Assembly (NCBI GenBank): GCA_944388955.1
Contig: CALXKJ010000008.1
Location: 62,001 to 126,000, forward strand
Reading direction: 5' to 3'
Origin: an uncultured Spirochaetaceae bacterium
GTDB lineage: Bacteria; Spirochaetota; Spirochaetia; Sphaerochaetales; Sphaerochaetaceae
DNA length: 64,000 nt
Position 1 is the stretch's first letter. Each line of letters starts with the position of its first letter. The notes under the pieces were generated by a model. The model did no database searches. It saw only the letters and a program-made list of their open reading frames with translations, and was not told the origin of the DNA. Positions 18,258-28,434 of the stretch are shown here, piece by piece. A program made the position numbers and the translations under genes.

Positions 18258-19072
18258 TTTCTTTTGATGAATTCCTTGAAAGGGGAAAGAAGAAGCCGTT
18301 TGAGGCAGTATTCTCAATCGGTGTATTCGATGGGGTCCACTATGGACACAGGGCAATATTGGAGACGCTGAGAAGAAAGAAGGAAGAGCTTCGTGCAGCT
18401 CTTTCGCTTGTCTTTACATTCTCTCATAATCCGAAAGGACGGGAAGGCTGTCTTGATACTCTCAGACTGCGCTCCGGGTATATTGCATCTTATGGCGTGG
18501 ATATTCTTGTACTGATTGACTTTTCTGCTGAATTCAGTAAGATAACAGCCGGTGGATTCGTCGATATGATTTCATCTGCGATGATACCATCAGGCGCTGT
18601 ATTCGGCGAAGACTTCCGATTTGGCAATCCACTCCATGATGCAGATGGCATAATGCTGGGGAAGATGCTTGAAGAGAAAGGCTTCGTGTGCAGTATTGAT
18701 ATCGTTGATTCCGTTCTCAATGATGATGGAGTGAAGATTTCCTCAACATTGCTGAGACAGATGATAAAAAATGGAGAAGTGGAGTGTATCCCCGCTCTCT
18801 CCGGTCAATTCTACAGGGTTGATCTTGTGCCGTTACCTTACAGATTGTGCTCTGGAGAACTGATTATAAGCAGGAAACTGATTCATCAGCTTCTACCGCC
18901 ACAAGGAGCTTATGATGCCGACATTCTTGCTGATGGGAAGAAAATAAAATGTATGATGATACTCGATGGAAAGGATTTGCATCTTGTGTCGGATTATTTC
19001 TCTTCCTGTCATGAAGAAACCGGGAAAGGAATTCTGCGACTGGATTCTTTATATCTGGAGAAAAGAAGATGA
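18248..19072 (+). CDS. ribF: RibF-like FAD synthetase lacking a recognisable riboflavin kinase domain
   Basis: Bacterial RibF normally has an N-terminal FMN adenylyltransferase and a C-terminal riboflavin kinase. Here the adenylyltransferase half is clear: SIGVFDGVHYGHRAIL (nucleotide-binding), VFTFSHNPKG, and the SSTLLRQMIKNGEVE segment near residue 170. The remaining 100 residues retain a vague LPPQGAYDADILADGKK outline but have no GFPTAN-type kinase signature. The protein, at 274 residues, is also 30-40 residues shorter than usual. I chose ATG 18248 (GAGG 5 nt upstream) over the GTG at 18242. It overlaps truB by 10 nt and rpsO by 4 nt. FAD synthesis from FMN is likely; kinase activity is doubtful. 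Confidence 0.85.
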   Translation: MDVISFDEFLERGKKKPFEAVFSIGVFDGVHYGHRAILETLRRKKEELRAALSLVFTFSHNPKGREGCLDTLRLRSGYIASYGVDILVLIDFSAEFSKITAGGFVDMISSAMIPSGAVFGEDFRFGNPLHDADGIMLGKMLEEKGFVCSIDIVDSVLNDDGVKISSTLLRQMIKNGEVECIPALSGQFYRVDLVPLPYRLCSGELIISRKLIHQLLPPQGAYDADILADGKKIKCMMILDGKDLHLVSDYFSSCHEETGKGILRLDSLYLEKRR

Positions 19073-19335
19073 TCACAAAGGAAGAAAAGAAAGAAATCGT
19101 GGTCAAGTTTGGCAATGATGCCAGGAACACAGGTGACGAGAAGGTGCAGGTTGCGCTTCTTACAGCAAGGATAAATGACCTGCAGAAGCATTTCAAAGCG
19201 AACCCGAAAGACCATGCGTCAAGACGCGGATTGCTTAAGCTTGTCGGACAGAGACGCCGCACGCTCAAGTATATCAAGAACCGCGACATCAATGAGTACC
19301 GCCAGCTTATTGCAGAGCTCGGACTCAGAAAATAA
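19069..19335 (+). CDS. rpsO: 30S ribosomal protein S15
   Basis: S15 is a primary 16S rRNA-binding protein of the 30S platform. The 88-residue length is exactly typical, and the sequence holds the hallmark segments QVALLTARINDLQKHFK, DHASRRGLLKLVGQRRR and LKYIKNRD. The ATG overlaps the stop of ribF. It is followed by a perfect 10-bp hairpin and then pnp, the same rpsO-hairpin-pnp order as in Escherichia coli, where the hairpin is a processing site. Confidence 0.97.
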   Translation: MITKEEKKEIVVKFGNDARNTGDEKVQVALLTARINDLQKHFKANPKDHASRRGLLKLVGQRRRTLKYIKNRDINEYRQLIAELGLRK

Positions 19336-19344
19336 AGGTAAGAT

Positions 19345-19369
19345 GGAAAGCCAGCATGTCTGGCTTTCC
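19345..19369 (+). terminator. rpsO-pnp intergenic hairpin
   Basis: GGAAAGCCAG at 19345-19354 pairs perfectly with CTGGCTTTCC at 19360-19369 around CATGT. No real T-run follows, so partial termination or an RNase processing site protecting the rpsO mRNA end is more likely than full termination. This matches the known arrangement between rpsO and pnp in other bacteria. Confidence 0.6.
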
Positions 19370-19382
19370 TCTGTGTCTAGGC

Positions 19383-19418
19383 AAAGAACTTTAAAAGAAC
19401 ATAAAAGAACTAAAGAAG
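19383..19418 (+). repeat. AAAGAAC repeats in the pnp leader
   Basis: The heptamer AAAGAAC occurs at 19383-19389, 19394-19400 and 19404-19410, followed by AAAGAAG at 19412-19418 that forms part of the AAGGA ribosome-binding site of pnp. The stretch is almost free of structure. It could be a translational enhancer or a binding site for an RNA-binding protein, possibly PNPase itself. Confidence 0.4.
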
Positions 19419-19425
19419 GATTATT

Positions 19426-21555
19426 ATGGCAGATGTAAAATCAGTTTCGGTTAAAATCGGCGATATCGATCTCGTATTTGAAACCGGAAAAATCGCAAAG
19501 CAGGCAAATGGAGCTGTCTATGCTCATTATGCTGGCTCCGCGGTAATTGCTACAGTTTGCTGTGGCGAAGCACCATCAGAACCGATTGACTATGTTCCAG
19601 TATCGGTTGAGTACAACGAGAAATATTACGCGGCAGGAAAAATCCCAGGAGGATTTTTAAAGAGGGAATCAAGACCAAAGGATAAGGAAATCCTTGTCTC
19701 TCGTCTTATCGACCGCCCTATGAGACCTCTCTTTGATAAAGCATTCGGACGTGAGATCCAGATTGTCCCGACAGTCGTTTCCTCCGATATGTCGCATACC
19801 CCTGATATCGTTGCTATCAACGCGGCATCATGCGCAGTGACGATTTCTGATATCCCATTCTATGGTCCTATCGCGGCGGTACGCGTTGCGAAGATCGGCA
19901 ATGAATATGTCATCAACCCGACATTCCAGCAGATGCCTTCGGCTTCTCTCGACATCGTCGTAGCAGGAACTCATGATGGCATAACAATGGTTGAAGGCGG
20001 TGCGAAGGAAGTTTCCGAGGATGATATGCTTGGAGCTATCGCAGCTGCACAGCCTGTGATTTCAAGAATATGCGAAGCTCAGGATGAGCTGAGAAGAATC
20101 TGCGGCAAGGAAAAGCTTCCTCTTATGGAAATCGAGGACAGGGATCTTTCCTGGCTTGAGCCAATCAAGGAATATGCATACCCACTTGAGAAGGAAGCTT
20201 CATTTGTCAAAGGCAAGCAGAATCGCTATGCAGCACTTGAGCGTGTCCATAACGAAGTGAGAGAGAAGTTCAGCGAAGTCATTGCCGAGGACGAGAAGAG
20301 AAGCGGTGAAGTCTCCGCGATGTTCGAGGATATGGAATATAACATCCTCCGCGCTTCGATTCTCAATGATGGCGTGAGAACTGACGGAAGAAAAGTCACT
20401 GAAATCCGTCCTATCACATGCGAAGTCGGGCTCCTGCCTTGCACGCATGGCTCCGCGCTCTTCACACGTGGCGAGACTCAGTCTCTTGCTGTAACTACAC
20501 TTGGAACAGTGCAGGATGAACAGCTTTTCGATACAATCGATGGCGAGAAGACATATTCCAATTTCATGCTTCATTACAACTTCCCTCCATACTCGGTAGG
20601 TGAAGTAGGCCGTCTTACTACAGGACGCCGTGAGATCGGACATGGTCACCTTGCTCAGCGCGCTCTCGAAGCTGTCATTCCTCCGAAGGACGAGTTCCCG
20701 TATACAATCCGTGTTGTATCTGAGATCATGGAGTCAAATGGCTCATCATCAATGGCATCAGTATGCGGTGGATGTCTTTCCCTTATGGATGCTGGAGTTC
20801 CTATCAAGAAGCCAGTTGCTGGTATCGCAATGGGACTTATCACAGAGGGAGCTGACTACGCTCGTTACACAATCCTTTCTGATATCCTTGGCGAAGAGGA
20901 TCACCTCGGTGATATGGACTTCAAGGTAGCTGGTACAAAAGACGGTATCACAGCATTCCAGATGGATATCAAGATCGCGGGTGTAACTCCTGAGATCATG
21001 AGAAAAGCTCTCAATCAGGCGAAGGAAGGCAGGATGCATATCCTTGGCATCATGCAGCAGACACTTGCGGCACCTCGCTCAGAGATTTCCGAGCTTGCTC
21101 CGAAGATTCTCACAGTGAAGGTCCCAGAGGACAAGATTGGTGCGGTAATCGGTACTGGCGGAAAGACAATCAAGTCAATCGCAGCGCAGTCTAATGCTGA
21201 AATCAACATCGACGATGATGGAACAGTGATGATCTATGGCCGCAACAATGCTTCTGCTCAGGAGGCAAAGAGACTCGTCCTCTCGATTATCGAGGAGCCT
21301 GAAGTCGGCAAGATCTATAAAGGCACTGTCAAGAGAATCGTTGATTTCGGTGCATTCATTGAGATTCTTCCTGGAAAGGAAGGCCTCTGCCACATCTCAA
21401 AGCTTGCACGTACAAGAGTAAAGAATGTCTCTGATGTTCTTTCAGTAGGTCAGGAAGTTGATGTGAAGCTGATTGAAATCGATAGGATGGGAAGACTCAA
21501 CCTCTCATACATCGATGCTCAGCCAGATGCCGACAAGAAAGAAGAGAAGAAATGA
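19426..21555 (+). CDS. pnp: polyribonucleotide nucleotidyltransferase (PNPase)
   Basis: PNPase degrades RNA from the 3' end by phosphorolysis and is a core component of RNA turnover. The 709 residues show two RNase PH domains, the first with [17 protein letters not shown] and the second with GGRxEIGHG-like [10 protein letters not shown] and the catalytic IAGVTPEIM region. A KH domain ([12 protein letters not shown]) and a C-terminal S1 domain ([26 protein letters not shown]) follow. AAGGA lies 7 nt before the ATG. The stop overlaps dut by 4 nt. The hairpin and short A-rich repeats just upstream are probable control sites. Confidence 0.97.
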   Translation: MADVKSVSVKIGDIDLVFETGKIAKQANGAVYAHYAGSAVIATVCCGEAPSEPIDYVPVSVEYNEKYYAAGKIPGGFLKRESRPKDKEILVSRLIDRPMRPLFDKAFGREIQIVPTVVSSDMSHTPDIVAINAASCAVTISDIPFYGPIAAVRVAKIGNEYVINPTFQQMPSASLDIVVAGTHDGITMVEGGAKEVSEDDMLGAIAAAQPVISRICEAQDELRRICGKEKLPLMEIEDRDLSWLEPIKEYAYPLEKEASFVKGKQNRYAALERVHNEVREKFSEVIAEDEKRSGEVSAMFEDMEYNILRASILNDGVRTDGRKVTEIRPITCEVGLLPCTHGSALFTRGETQSLAVTTLGTVQDEQLFDTIDGEKTYSNFMLHYNFPPYSVGEVGRLTTGRREIGHGHLAQRALEAVIPPKDEFPYTIRVVSEIMESNGSSSMASVCGGCLSLMDAGVPIKKPVAGIAMGLITEGADYARYTILSDILGEEDHLGDMDFKVAGTKDGITAFQMDIKIAGVTPEIMRKALNQAKEGRMHILGIMQQTLAAPRSEISELAPKILTVKVPEDKIGAVIGTGGKTIKSIAAQSNAEINIDDDGTVMIYGRNNASAQEAKRLVLSIIEEPEVGKIYKGTVKRIVDFGAFIEILPGKEGLCHISKLARTRVKNVSDVLSVGQEVDVKLIEIDRMGRLNLSYIDAQPDADKKEEKK

Positions 21556-21986
21556 AATCTATCCGGATAGTGAGAGAAGAGGGAGCACTGCTTCCTGAAT
21601 ATGGGACAGATGGAGCTGCTGGTGCAGATATACACGCATTCATTCCTCATCCCATTGTTCTCCATCCGGGTGAACGTGTATTGATTCCAACGGGGCTGAA
21701 GATGGAGATTCCCCCATCATACGAAGTGCAGATAAGGCCACGCTCAGGGCTTGCGCTGAAACATGGGATTACTGTTCTTAACGCCCCGGGGACAATTGAC
21801 TCAGATTACAGGGGAGAGGTCAAGGTTATCCTGATAAACCTCTCCTCTGAGGATTTTACAATTAATTCAGGTGACAGGATTGCCCAGATGGTCATTGCAA
21901 GAACAGAAAGACTTGAGCTTGAAGCTGCCACATCCTTGTCATCAACAGATCGTGGTGCAGGAGGCTTTGGCTCAACAGGTGTCTGA
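21552..21986 (+). CDS. dut: deoxyuridine 5'-triphosphate nucleotidohydrolase (dUTPase)
   Basis: dUTPase hydrolyses dUTP to dUMP, keeping uracil out of DNA and supplying dTMP synthesis. The 144 residues show the five trimeric-dUTPase motifs: [35 protein letters not shown] with the catalytic aspartate, GDRIAQMVI, and the C-terminal [10 protein letters not shown] loop. The ATG overlaps the pnp stop, and the 3' end overlaps the GTG I chose for the next gene. Tmk at the other end of the window acts in the same nucleotide pathway. Confidence 0.96.
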   Translation: MKSIRIVREEGALLPEYGTDGAAGADIHAFIPHPIVLHPGERVLIPTGLKMEIPPSYEVQIRPRSGLALKHGITVLNAPGTIDSDYRGEVKVILINLSSEDFTINSGDRIAQMVIARTERLELEAATSLSSTDRGAGGFGSTGV

Positions 21987-23265
21987 GAAAGCTACTAGCA
22001 GCCATTTCATCCTATACCGCTACATAACGAAGGAGTTTCTGGCAGATTTTCTGGTCTCCTTCACTTTCTTTTTCTGTATATTCTTCATAAATTCGATTCT
22101 TCTGCTTGTGCAGAGAATCCTTCTCAAGAACATCGACATGATGACTATGCTGGAGATGGTTGCACTCTCCATGCCTCAATTCCTTATATACACATTTCCT
22201 TTCGCTTCGCTCGCAGCTTCATCGATGGTGCTTGGTGATCTTGGCTCATCGAATGAGCTTCTAGCCATGAGAAGCTCTGGAATCGCGTCATCATATATCT
22301 ACAGGCCCCTGGTTGTGGCATCTATTGTGTTATCCTTTGTCACATTCTTCTTCGCGGATGCTGTCCTTCCATGGTCTTCAGTCGTCTATGAAGAGCGCCT
22401 TTCCGTGCTCATGCAGGAGATGCCAACATTCGAGATAGAATCGAATACAGTGAATACTGTTGGGAATATCGTGCTGTCAAATGGGGAAAGCGAAGGCAAT
22501 GAGATTCATGATATCGTGCTGCTGTCAACCGATGATGGCGGACAGAACAGGACAGTTATCTCAGAGCGCGGAACGCTCGATCTGATCGATAGTTACAATT
22601 ATATTTACTCTCTTAGGCTCGACAGGCCCACAATACTTCTCACCGATCCTGATGATGGCTCATCCTATGGGCTTGCTACAGCAGAGAAGGCAACATTCTT
22701 CCTTGACTTCTCAGAGCAGATACCGTCTCTTACTTCCTCGTCTCCTGTGAATCTCTCTTCTCGTGATCTCATCGAAGGAATCAAGGCAAGAAAGCAAAGT
22801 GAGGCAGATGATGCCGCAAGATGGCATGAAAGGGGAGTTAACGCCAAGCTTGAGCTTTCTGAGGCAATAAAGGACGCATATCGTGAAAATGGCAGCTTGG
22901 ATGAAATCCTTCAGGCAAGTGAGAATGCAAAGGGGACGCTTTCAGCCAGAGGTGAGAATCCTCCACGTAATTTCTATTCCCAGTATTACAAGGCGGAGCT
23001 GACGAAGAAGTTCGTGCTTTCTTTCGCATGTTTTTCACTCACGCTTATAACGCTCCCGTTATCAATGGTCAGAGTGAAGCATGGTAAGCTGACAGGTTTC
23101 GCTATTTCACTCCTTATAGCTGTCGCATACTGGTACATGCTCTTTGGAGTACAGCTTCAGATATTCAATATCTCGTCATCACCATATCTGCTGATATCCC
23201 TTCCGGATATCGTGATAATAGCAATCGCGTTATTGCTGCTGATGCGTTTCAGGAAGGCGAGATGA
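21979..23265 (+). CDS. lptF: LptF/LptG (YjgP/YjgQ) family permease, first copy
   Basis: LptF and LptG form the inner-membrane part of the lipopolysaccharide export ABC transporter. The product (about 428 residues) has three N-terminal membrane segments, a periplasmic domain of about 200 residues and three C-terminal membrane segments. The N-terminal [17 protein letters not shown] segment is the typical family start. The frame stays open upstream into dut. I chose GTG 21979 because homologous sequence begins just after it, although the nearest purine-rich site is 14 nt away, so the start is uncertain. The second copy follows with a 4-nt overlap. Many spirochaetes lack classical LPS, so the exported lipid is unknown; the order F then G is inferred. 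Confidence 0.82.
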   Translation: MSEKATSSHFILYRYITKEFLADFLVSFTFFFCIFFINSILLLVQRILLKNIDMMTMLEMVALSMPQFLIYTFPFASLAASSMVLGDLGSSNELLAMRSSGIASSYIYRPLVVASIVLSFVTFFFADAVLPWSSVVYEERLSVLMQEMPTFEIESNTVNTVGNIVLSNGESEGNEIHDIVLLSTDDGGQNRTVISERGTLDLIDSYNYIYSLRLDRPTILLTDPDDGSSYGLATAEKATFFLDFSEQIPSLTSSSPVNLSSRDLIEGIKARKQSEADDAARWHERGVNAKLELSEAIKDAYRENGSLDEILQASENAKGTLSARGENPPRNFYSQYYKAELTKKFVLSFACFSLTLITLPLSMVRVKHGKLTGFAISLLIAVAYWYMLFGVQLQIFNISSSPYLLISLPDIVIIAIALLLLMRFRKAR

Positions 23266-24341
23266 AGATACTTACCCGTTACACGATTTTCTCTATCCTG
23301 AAGACAGCATTTGTCACCATGCTGATATTCGCCCTTATTCTTGCCGCTGTTGAGCTCTTTTCAAAGATGGATCAGATTATGCATAACAGCGTCCCGATTC
23401 CATCGCTTCTTATGTATATCATCCTATCGCTGCCTGAGTATCTGATGATGGCCGCTTCAATCTCCTTTCTTTTCGCTGTCACATACTATATTTCGATGCT
23501 CACCGCGAATAACGAGATGATACCTATACTGAATGCCGGCATAAGCCCTGTAAGGCTCAGAATGCCCATTGTAATCCTCGCGATTCTGCTTACAGCTATT
23601 GGTTTTGTCTTCCAGGAGCATACAGTCATAGCTGCGGCGAACATGCATGACACGCTTGAAGTGGAGCTTTTCGGCGCTACATCAACACGAGACACAAGGA
23701 ATATTGTGCTCTCAGATGAGGATGGCTTCCTGATATACACAACACGATTCTCTGAATCAACCGGGGAAATCAGAAGCCCTGTTCTTGTCAAAACCTCTGC
23801 AAGCGGCATCGATGAGCGTGTTGAAGCGGCAAGCGCATTTTTTGATGAGAGCAAAGGATGGTGGGTCTTCACCGCTGCCAGAGTCTACAGAATCGAGGAC
23901 AGGAATGTGACTGTAGAGGAGCATGAAAGTTTTGAGGAGCCTCTCTTCGATCCGGAGCCGCGTCTCTTCAGAAGCCAGAACACGCAGATAGACACCATGG
24001 ATAGCAGTACCGCCCGTGACTATCTGGAGCGTCTTTATGTCTCTGACAGGAGTGCATGGCAGGAAAAAGCAACAGATTACGCGCGTCGTATATCAGAGCC
24101 TTTCGCGATATTCGTGCTTATGATCATATCTGTATGCATTAACTATCGCTTCAAGAAGAATGTGCTTCTGTTCTCTATTATCCAGTCACTTTCTATCGCT
24201 GTGGTCTATTATGTTGCAGATATGGTATTCTCAATCATGGGACATCAGGGAGCTGTAACACCTGTCGGGGCCGTGATACTTCCTATTGTCCTCACGATTG
24301 TGCTATCAGGGATAATCTCCCTTGTTGGAAGGAAAGCATGA
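23262..24341 (+). CDS. lptG: LptF/LptG (YjgP/YjgQ) family permease, second copy
   Basis: This 359-residue protein is the partner of the preceding permease. It has the same layout: the family N-terminus (LTRYTIFSILKTAFVTMLIF) and two further membrane segments, a periplasmic beta-rich domain, and three C-terminal membrane helices. It starts with an ATG overlapping the preceding stop, after a GGAAGG-type site. Together the pair would form the membrane dimer that works with an LptB ATPase, which is not in this window. Its own stop overlaps tgt by 4 nt. The assignment as LptG rather than LptF rests on order and length only. Confidence 0.8.
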   Translation: MKILTRYTIFSILKTAFVTMLIFALILAAVELFSKMDQIMHNSVPIPSLLMYIILSLPEYLMMAASISFLFAVTYYISMLTANNEMIPILNAGISPVRLRMPIVILAILLTAIGFVFQEHTVIAAANMHDTLEVELFGATSTRDTRNIVLSDEDGFLIYTTRFSESTGEIRSPVLVKTSASGIDERVEAASAFFDESKGWWVFTAARVYRIEDRNVTVEEHESFEEPLFDPEPRLFRSQNTQIDTMDSSTARDYLERLYVSDRSAWQEKATDYARRISEPFAIFVLMIISVCINYRFKKNVLLFSIIQSLSIAVVYYVADMVFSIMGHQGAVTPVGAVILPIVLTIVLSGIISLVGRKA

Positions 24342-25471
24342 AGAAAATACTTAATGTTATAAAGAAGGATATCAACTCAGAAGCACGTCTTGGCATTCTC
24401 TCATTGCCTCATGGCGATGTAGAGACACCAGCATTCATGCCTGTAGGCACAAATGGCACTGTCAAAGGCATTTACCATGACAAGATAAAGGAGATGGGGT
24501 ACGGCATTATATTAGGCAATACATACCATCTATACCTCAGGCCAGGCACCGAAGTGCTCTCTGATTTCGGCGGTCTGCATAAATTCTCGAACTGGGACAG
24601 GAATATACTTACCGACTCCGGTGGATTCCAGGTATTCTCCCTTTCTGGACTGAGGAAGATCAAGGATAATGGCGTGACATTCCAGAGCCATATCGATGGC
24701 TCAAAGCATATATTCACACCGGAGAAGGTTGTTGATATACAGCAGGTTATCGGCTCGGATATCGCGATGTGCCTTGATGTCTGCACACCTCCTGGAATTG
24801 ATTACAAAGCCGCAGCGGAGGCAATGAAGATAACCCATAGATGGGCAGAAAGAGCTCTCAATGAGAAGGAGAGGCTTGCTGAAAGCTTTCCCGGAAACCT
24901 CTTCGGAATCGTACAGGGCAATTTCTATGAGGATCTGAGGAAGGAAAGCGCGGAAACTATCTCCGGGATGGATTTTCCGGGTGTTGCAATCGGAGGGCTT
25001 TCAGTCGGTGAGGAAAAGAATGCCTTCTGTGATTTTCTTGCGCTTACCGCTTCCCATATTACAAAGGACAAACCACGTTATGTCATGGGAATAGGAAGCC
25101 CTGACTATATTCTTGAGGCTGTTGATAACGGTATTGATCTCTTCGACTGTGTCCTCGCTACACGCATGGCCAGAAACGGCGGCCTTTTTACAGACGATGG
25201 TGTAATAGCGCTTAAGAAAGCTCAATACAGATTTGATCACGGACCTATACAGGAAGGCTGCCAGTGCACATGCTGCCAGAAGTATTCAAGAGGCTATATG
25301 CACCATCTTATCAAATGCAACGAGATGCTTGGCGGCATGCTTGCAACCGAGCATAACCTCCAGTATCTCTATGATTTGATGATAAGAATCAGGAAAGCGA
25401 TTGCAGAGGACAGGTTCAAGGAATTCAAGAGAGAGTATCTTGATAGATTCTATAAAGGCAAGAAGAAATGA
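24338..25471 (+). CDS. tgt: queuine tRNA-guanine transglycosylase
   Basis: Tgt swaps guanine 34 of GUN tRNAs for the queuosine precursor preQ1. The 377 residues have the TIM-barrel signatures NTYHLYLRPG, LTDSGGFQVFSL with the aspartate, SDIAMCLDVC, GLSVGE, and the zinc site CQCTCCQKYSRGYMHHL with CxCxxC and histidine. It overlaps the upstream permease and the downstream deacylase gene by 4 nt each, so it is part of the same transcription unit. QueA in the first kilobase acts after it in the pathway. Confidence 0.97.
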   Translation: MKKILNVIKKDINSEARLGILSLPHGDVETPAFMPVGTNGTVKGIYHDKIKEMGYGIILGNTYHLYLRPGTEVLSDFGGLHKFSNWDRNILTDSGGFQVFSLSGLRKIKDNGVTFQSHIDGSKHIFTPEKVVDIQQVIGSDIAMCLDVCTPPGIDYKAAAEAMKITHRWAERALNEKERLAESFPGNLFGIVQGNFYEDLRKESAETISGMDFPGVAIGGLSVGEEKNAFCDFLALTASHITKDKPRYVMGIGSPDYILEAVDNGIDLFDCVLATRMARNGGLFTDDGVIALKKAQYRFDHGPIQEGCQCTCCQKYSRGYMHHLIKCNEMLGGMLATEHNLQYLYDLMIRIRKAIAEDRFKEFKREYLDRFYKGKKK

Positions 25472-25962
25472 CAAGGGAGGATATAATCACTCTTCTTGAT
25501 AATCGGAAGATTGAATACAGCCTTGTACAGCATAAAGCTGTATTCACGATTGATGAGATGAATGAAGTTGATATCCCACACAAGGAGAGAATCGCGAAGA
25601 ATCTCTTTCTCCGTGATGATAAGAAACGCTCCTATTATCTTGTATCAATCGAGGAAGACAAAAGAGCTGATCTCAAAGTTCTCCGTACGCTTCTCTCATC
25701 ACGACCCCTCTCATTTGCCTCCGAAGAGGATCTTGAGTCCATCCTATCGCTCAGAAAAGGCGAGGTGACTCCATTCGGGCTTCTCAATGACAATGAGCAC
25801 AAGGCTGTGTTCATCCTTGATTCATACTTCTTAGGCGGAATCATTGGAATACACCCGAATGACAACAGTGCAACAGTGTTTCTTGAGACAAAGGAGCTTT
25901 TGTCCATATTTGAAGAAAGTAAAATCGAAGCACACATAGTGGATATACCATGTATAATCTGA
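25468..25962 (+). CDS. prolyl-tRNA editing deacylase (YbaK/PrdX-type)
   Basis: Members of this family free-standingly hydrolyse mischarged tRNAs, usually alanyl-tRNA(Pro). The 164 residues show the PrdX/ProXp pattern: the KNLFLRDDKKRSYYLVSI segment with the substrate-contacting lysine, LRKGEVTPFGLLND, and FLGGIIGIHPNDNSATV near the C-terminus. It starts inside the end of tgt. The last codons contain TATAAT, which is the candidate -10 box of the next gene. Which amino acid it edits cannot be read from the sequence. Confidence 0.88.
   Translation: MTREDIITLLDNRKIEYSLVQHKAVFTIDEMNEVDIPHKERIAKNLFLRDDKKRSYYLVSIEEDKRADLKVLRTLLSSRPLSFASEEDLESILSLRKGEVTPFGLLNDNEHKAVFILDSYFLGGIIGIHPNDNSATVFLETKELLSIFEESKIEAHIVDIPCII
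25953..25958 (+). promoter_or_regulatory. candidate -10 box for leaderless araB-like gene
   Basis: A perfect TATAAT lies within the last codons of the preceding gene and ends 8 nt before the ATG at 25967. That ATG has no ribosome-binding site. I see no good -35 at 16-18 nt, so the promoter may need an activator or may be spurious. Confidence 0.35.
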
Positions 25963-25966
25963 CTTT

Positions 25967-27550
25967 ATGGATATAGAGAGATTGATAGCTGAAGGTGAAT
26001 GCTCCCTTGGCATTGAGCTTGGCTCTACACGTATCAAAGGCATATTGATAACCCCTGATACAAAACCTGTTGCATCAGGTTCGTTTGACTGGGAGAACAG
26101 GAATGAAGGCGGTGTATGGATATATACGCTTGATGATATCCTTACCGGTATTCATGACTGCTATCAGAGTCTGAAAGCGGATGTGAAGGAGAAATATGGA
26201 ATAAAGCTTACAAAGCTTAAGAACATGGGTGTAAGTGCGATGATGCACGGTTACATGGCTTTTGATAAAAGCGGCAATCTTCTTACTCCTTTCCGCACAT
26301 GGCGCAATACAATGACTGCGGCAGAGTCGGAGGAGCTTTCAGAGCTCTTCAGCTACCCGATACCACAGCGGTGGACAATAAGTCATCTGCTGAAGGATAT
26401 AAAAGAAGAGAAGGAATATCTTGGGAATCTGGATCATGTAATGACGCTCGCCGCTTATGTTCATTATCTTCTTACTGGAGAGAAGAAGATAGGAATCGGA
26501 GATGCGTCCGGTATGTTCCCGATAGATTTCTCCACATCTGATTACAGCGAGAAGGCAATAAGCCTGTTTGAAGAGAAATACCTCAAAGGGCATTACACAT
26601 GGGGTATAAGGGATATATTCCCTGAAGTTCTCATCGCAGGTGACAATGCCGGGTATCTTACATCGGAGGGCGCAAGACTTCTCGATGATGAGCTTGAGAC
26701 CGGAGCTGCATTCTGCCCGCCTGAAGGCGATGCGGAGACAGGAATGACAGCCACGGATTCAGTAAGAGAAAGAACTGGAAATGTTTCTGCCGGAACATCT
26801 GCATTTGTCATGGCAATTCTTGAGAAGCCCCTATCGAAGGTCTATCCGGTACTGGATATAGTAGCGACACCCGATGGGAAACCCGCGGCAATGGCTCATA
26901 GCAATAACTGCACCGGCAGTTATGATGGCTGGATGAGGATATTCCGTGAGGTTGTTGAACGTCTTGGTCTCGATGTTCCTAAAGGAAAGCTGTATGACAC
27001 AGTTCTCCTTTCATCTCTCGAAGCTGATAAAGATGCCGGAGGAATGCTTAGCTATGGATATATCTCTGGTGAACACATTACAGGATTTGAGGAGGGAAGG
27101 CCGCTTACTGCAAGAACGCCGGAGAGCCGCTTCTCGCTTCCAAATCTCATGCTTTCAGAGCTTTACTCAGCGCTCTCTGCAATGCGTATCGGCCTTGATA
27201 TCCTCTTTGACGAGGAAAGTGTTCAGCTTGATTTCATAACAGGCCATGGTGGATTCTTCAAGACAAAAGAATCAGGGGCACATGCGATGGCAGCAGCCCT
27301 CCGTACGCCATGCAGGGTAATGGAGACTGCCGGCGAAGGAGGCGCATGGGGAATTGCAATCCTTGCATCATACCTTGATCATGCAAATTTTTCTCTCCCT
27401 GATTATCTCGATGAATATGCATTCTCTGATTCCTCTTCATACATGTATACGGCGACAGACGAGGAAAGAAAAGGGTATGATAAGTATCTTGAGAGATATA
27501 AGAAAGGATTAGCGATTGAGCGCGCTGCCATAGATAATCTGGAGGAATGA
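25967..27550 (+). CDS. FGGY-family sugar kinase, probable L-ribulokinase
   Basis: FGGY kinases phosphorylate pentuloses and related sugars. The 527 residues show the N-terminal [15 protein letters not shown] phosphate-binding motif, the [11 protein letters not shown] segment, and the C-terminal GHGGFFKT and [11 protein letters not shown] blocks of the ATP-binding half. The gene directly downstream is an L-ribulose-5-phosphate 4-epimerase, so L-ribulose is the most likely substrate. The isomerase araA is not in the window. The overall type looks like the short ribulokinase form rather than the Escherichia coli AraB form. The stop and the araD ribosome-binding site overlap. Xylulokinase is an alternative. 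Confidence 0.82.
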   Translation: MDIERLIAEGECSLGIELGSTRIKGILITPDTKPVASGSFDWENRNEGGVWIYTLDDILTGIHDCYQSLKADVKEKYGIKLTKLKNMGVSAMMHGYMAFDKSGNLLTPFRTWRNTMTAAESEELSELFSYPIPQRWTISHLLKDIKEEKEYLGNLDHVMTLAAYVHYLLTGEKKIGIGDASGMFPIDFSTSDYSEKAISLFEEKYLKGHYTWGIRDIFPEVLIAGDNAGYLTSEGARLLDDELETGAAFCPPEGDAETGMTATDSVRERTGNVSAGTSAFVMAILEKPLSKVYPVLDIVATPDGKPAAMAHSNNCTGSYDGWMRIFREVVERLGLDVPKGKLYDTVLLSSLEADKDAGGMLSYGYISGEHITGFEEGRPLTARTPESRFSLPNLMLSELYSALSAMRIGLDILFDEESVQLDFITGHGGFFKTKESGAHAMAAALRTPCRVMETAGEGGAWGIAILASYLDHANFSLPDYLDEYAFSDSSSYMYTATDEERKGYDKYLERYKKGLAIERAAIDNLEE

Positions 27551-27551
27551 A

Positions 27552-28247
27552 ATGCTTGAAGAACTGAAAGAAAGGGTACTGAAGGCCAATCTTCTTCTTC
27601 CTGAGCTTGGTCTTGTCAAATTCACATGGGGTAATGTCTCTGAAATCGATAGGGAGAAGGGGATAATAGCGATAAAGCCTAGCGGTGTGGATTATGAGAA
27701 TCTCACAGCTGAGGATATAGTGCTTGTGGATACTGATGGGAATATCGTGGAAGGAAAGCTCAGACCGTCTTCCGACACCCCAACTCATATTGAGCTTTAT
27801 AAAGCATTCTCAGATATTGGCGGAGTTGTCCATACGCATTCGGAGTGGGCAGTCAGCTGGGCTCAGAGCAGAAGGGGAATTCCATGTTATGGCACAACTC
27901 ATGCAGACTGCTTTTACGGGGAGATTCCATGCACAAGAGAGCTGACTGATGAGGAAATCGAGAGCGCATACGAGATGAATACAGGACTTGTGATCGCTGA
28001 GACATTCAGGAAGAAGAATATCGATCCTCTTGCTGTTCCTGGTGTGCTTTGCGTGAATCATGGTCCTTTCTCCTGGGGCATGAATGGTCATGAAGCCGTA
28101 CATAATGCAGCTGTACTGGAGACCGTTGCAGAGATGGCTACAAAGACCGAGCTGCTCAATCCTTCTGTAAAGCCGGTTAAGCAGACAATCCTTGATAAGC
28201 ATTACTTCCGTAAGCATGGAAAAAATGCTTATTATGGACAGAATTAA
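27552..28247 (+). CDS. araD: L-ribulose-5-phosphate 4-epimerase
   Basis: AraD converts L-ribulose 5-phosphate to D-xylulose 5-phosphate, feeding arabinose into the pentose phosphate pathway. The 231-residue length matches the family. Zinc ligands are visible as VVHTHSEWA (two histidines, near residues 95-97) and a third histidine in [10 protein letters not shown]. The substrate-phosphate segments TWGNVSEID and [11 protein letters not shown] are intact, as is the C-terminal [10 protein letters not shown] tail. GGAGG precedes the ATG, and the gene lies 1 nt after the kinase. A clear terminator follows at 28261-28300. Confidence 0.95.
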   Translation: MLEELKERVLKANLLLPELGLVKFTWGNVSEIDREKGIIAIKPSGVDYENLTAEDIVLVDTDGNIVEGKLRPSSDTPTHIELYKAFSDIGGVVHTHSEWAVSWAQSRRGIPCYGTTHADCFYGEIPCTRELTDEEIESAYEMNTGLVIAETFRKKNIDPLAVPGVLCVNHGPFSWGMNGHEAVHNAAVLETVAEMATKTELLNPSVKPVKQTILDKHYFRKHGKNAYYGQN

Positions 28248-28260
28248 TCAGTAGAAATAC

Positions 28261-28300
28261 CTGGCAGTATATCAAAGTAAGTAAAACTGCCAGTTTTTTT
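28261..28300 (+). terminator. Rho-independent terminator after araD
   Basis: CTGGCAGT at 28261-28268 pairs with ACTGCCAG at 28286-28293, with a 17-nt AT-rich loop, followed by seven T residues. It ends the plus-strand unit before the convergent greA. Confidence 0.8.
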
Positions 28301-28434
28301 CTCTTTAGAACACCATCTTTCTATAAAACTAAACTTCAACGGATTTTGATGCTTTTTTCTTCCTGTAATTTAGAAAATGGCTTGCTGAACTGTAGAAAAT
28401 AATATTTTATTTTATAAAGAATTATAAAATCTAT

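Noticed and set aside
21871-21978. Earlier ATG for the LptF-type permease inside dut
   Set aside because: The added residues are polar and match the out-of-frame dut sequence; the family start is after GTG 21979.
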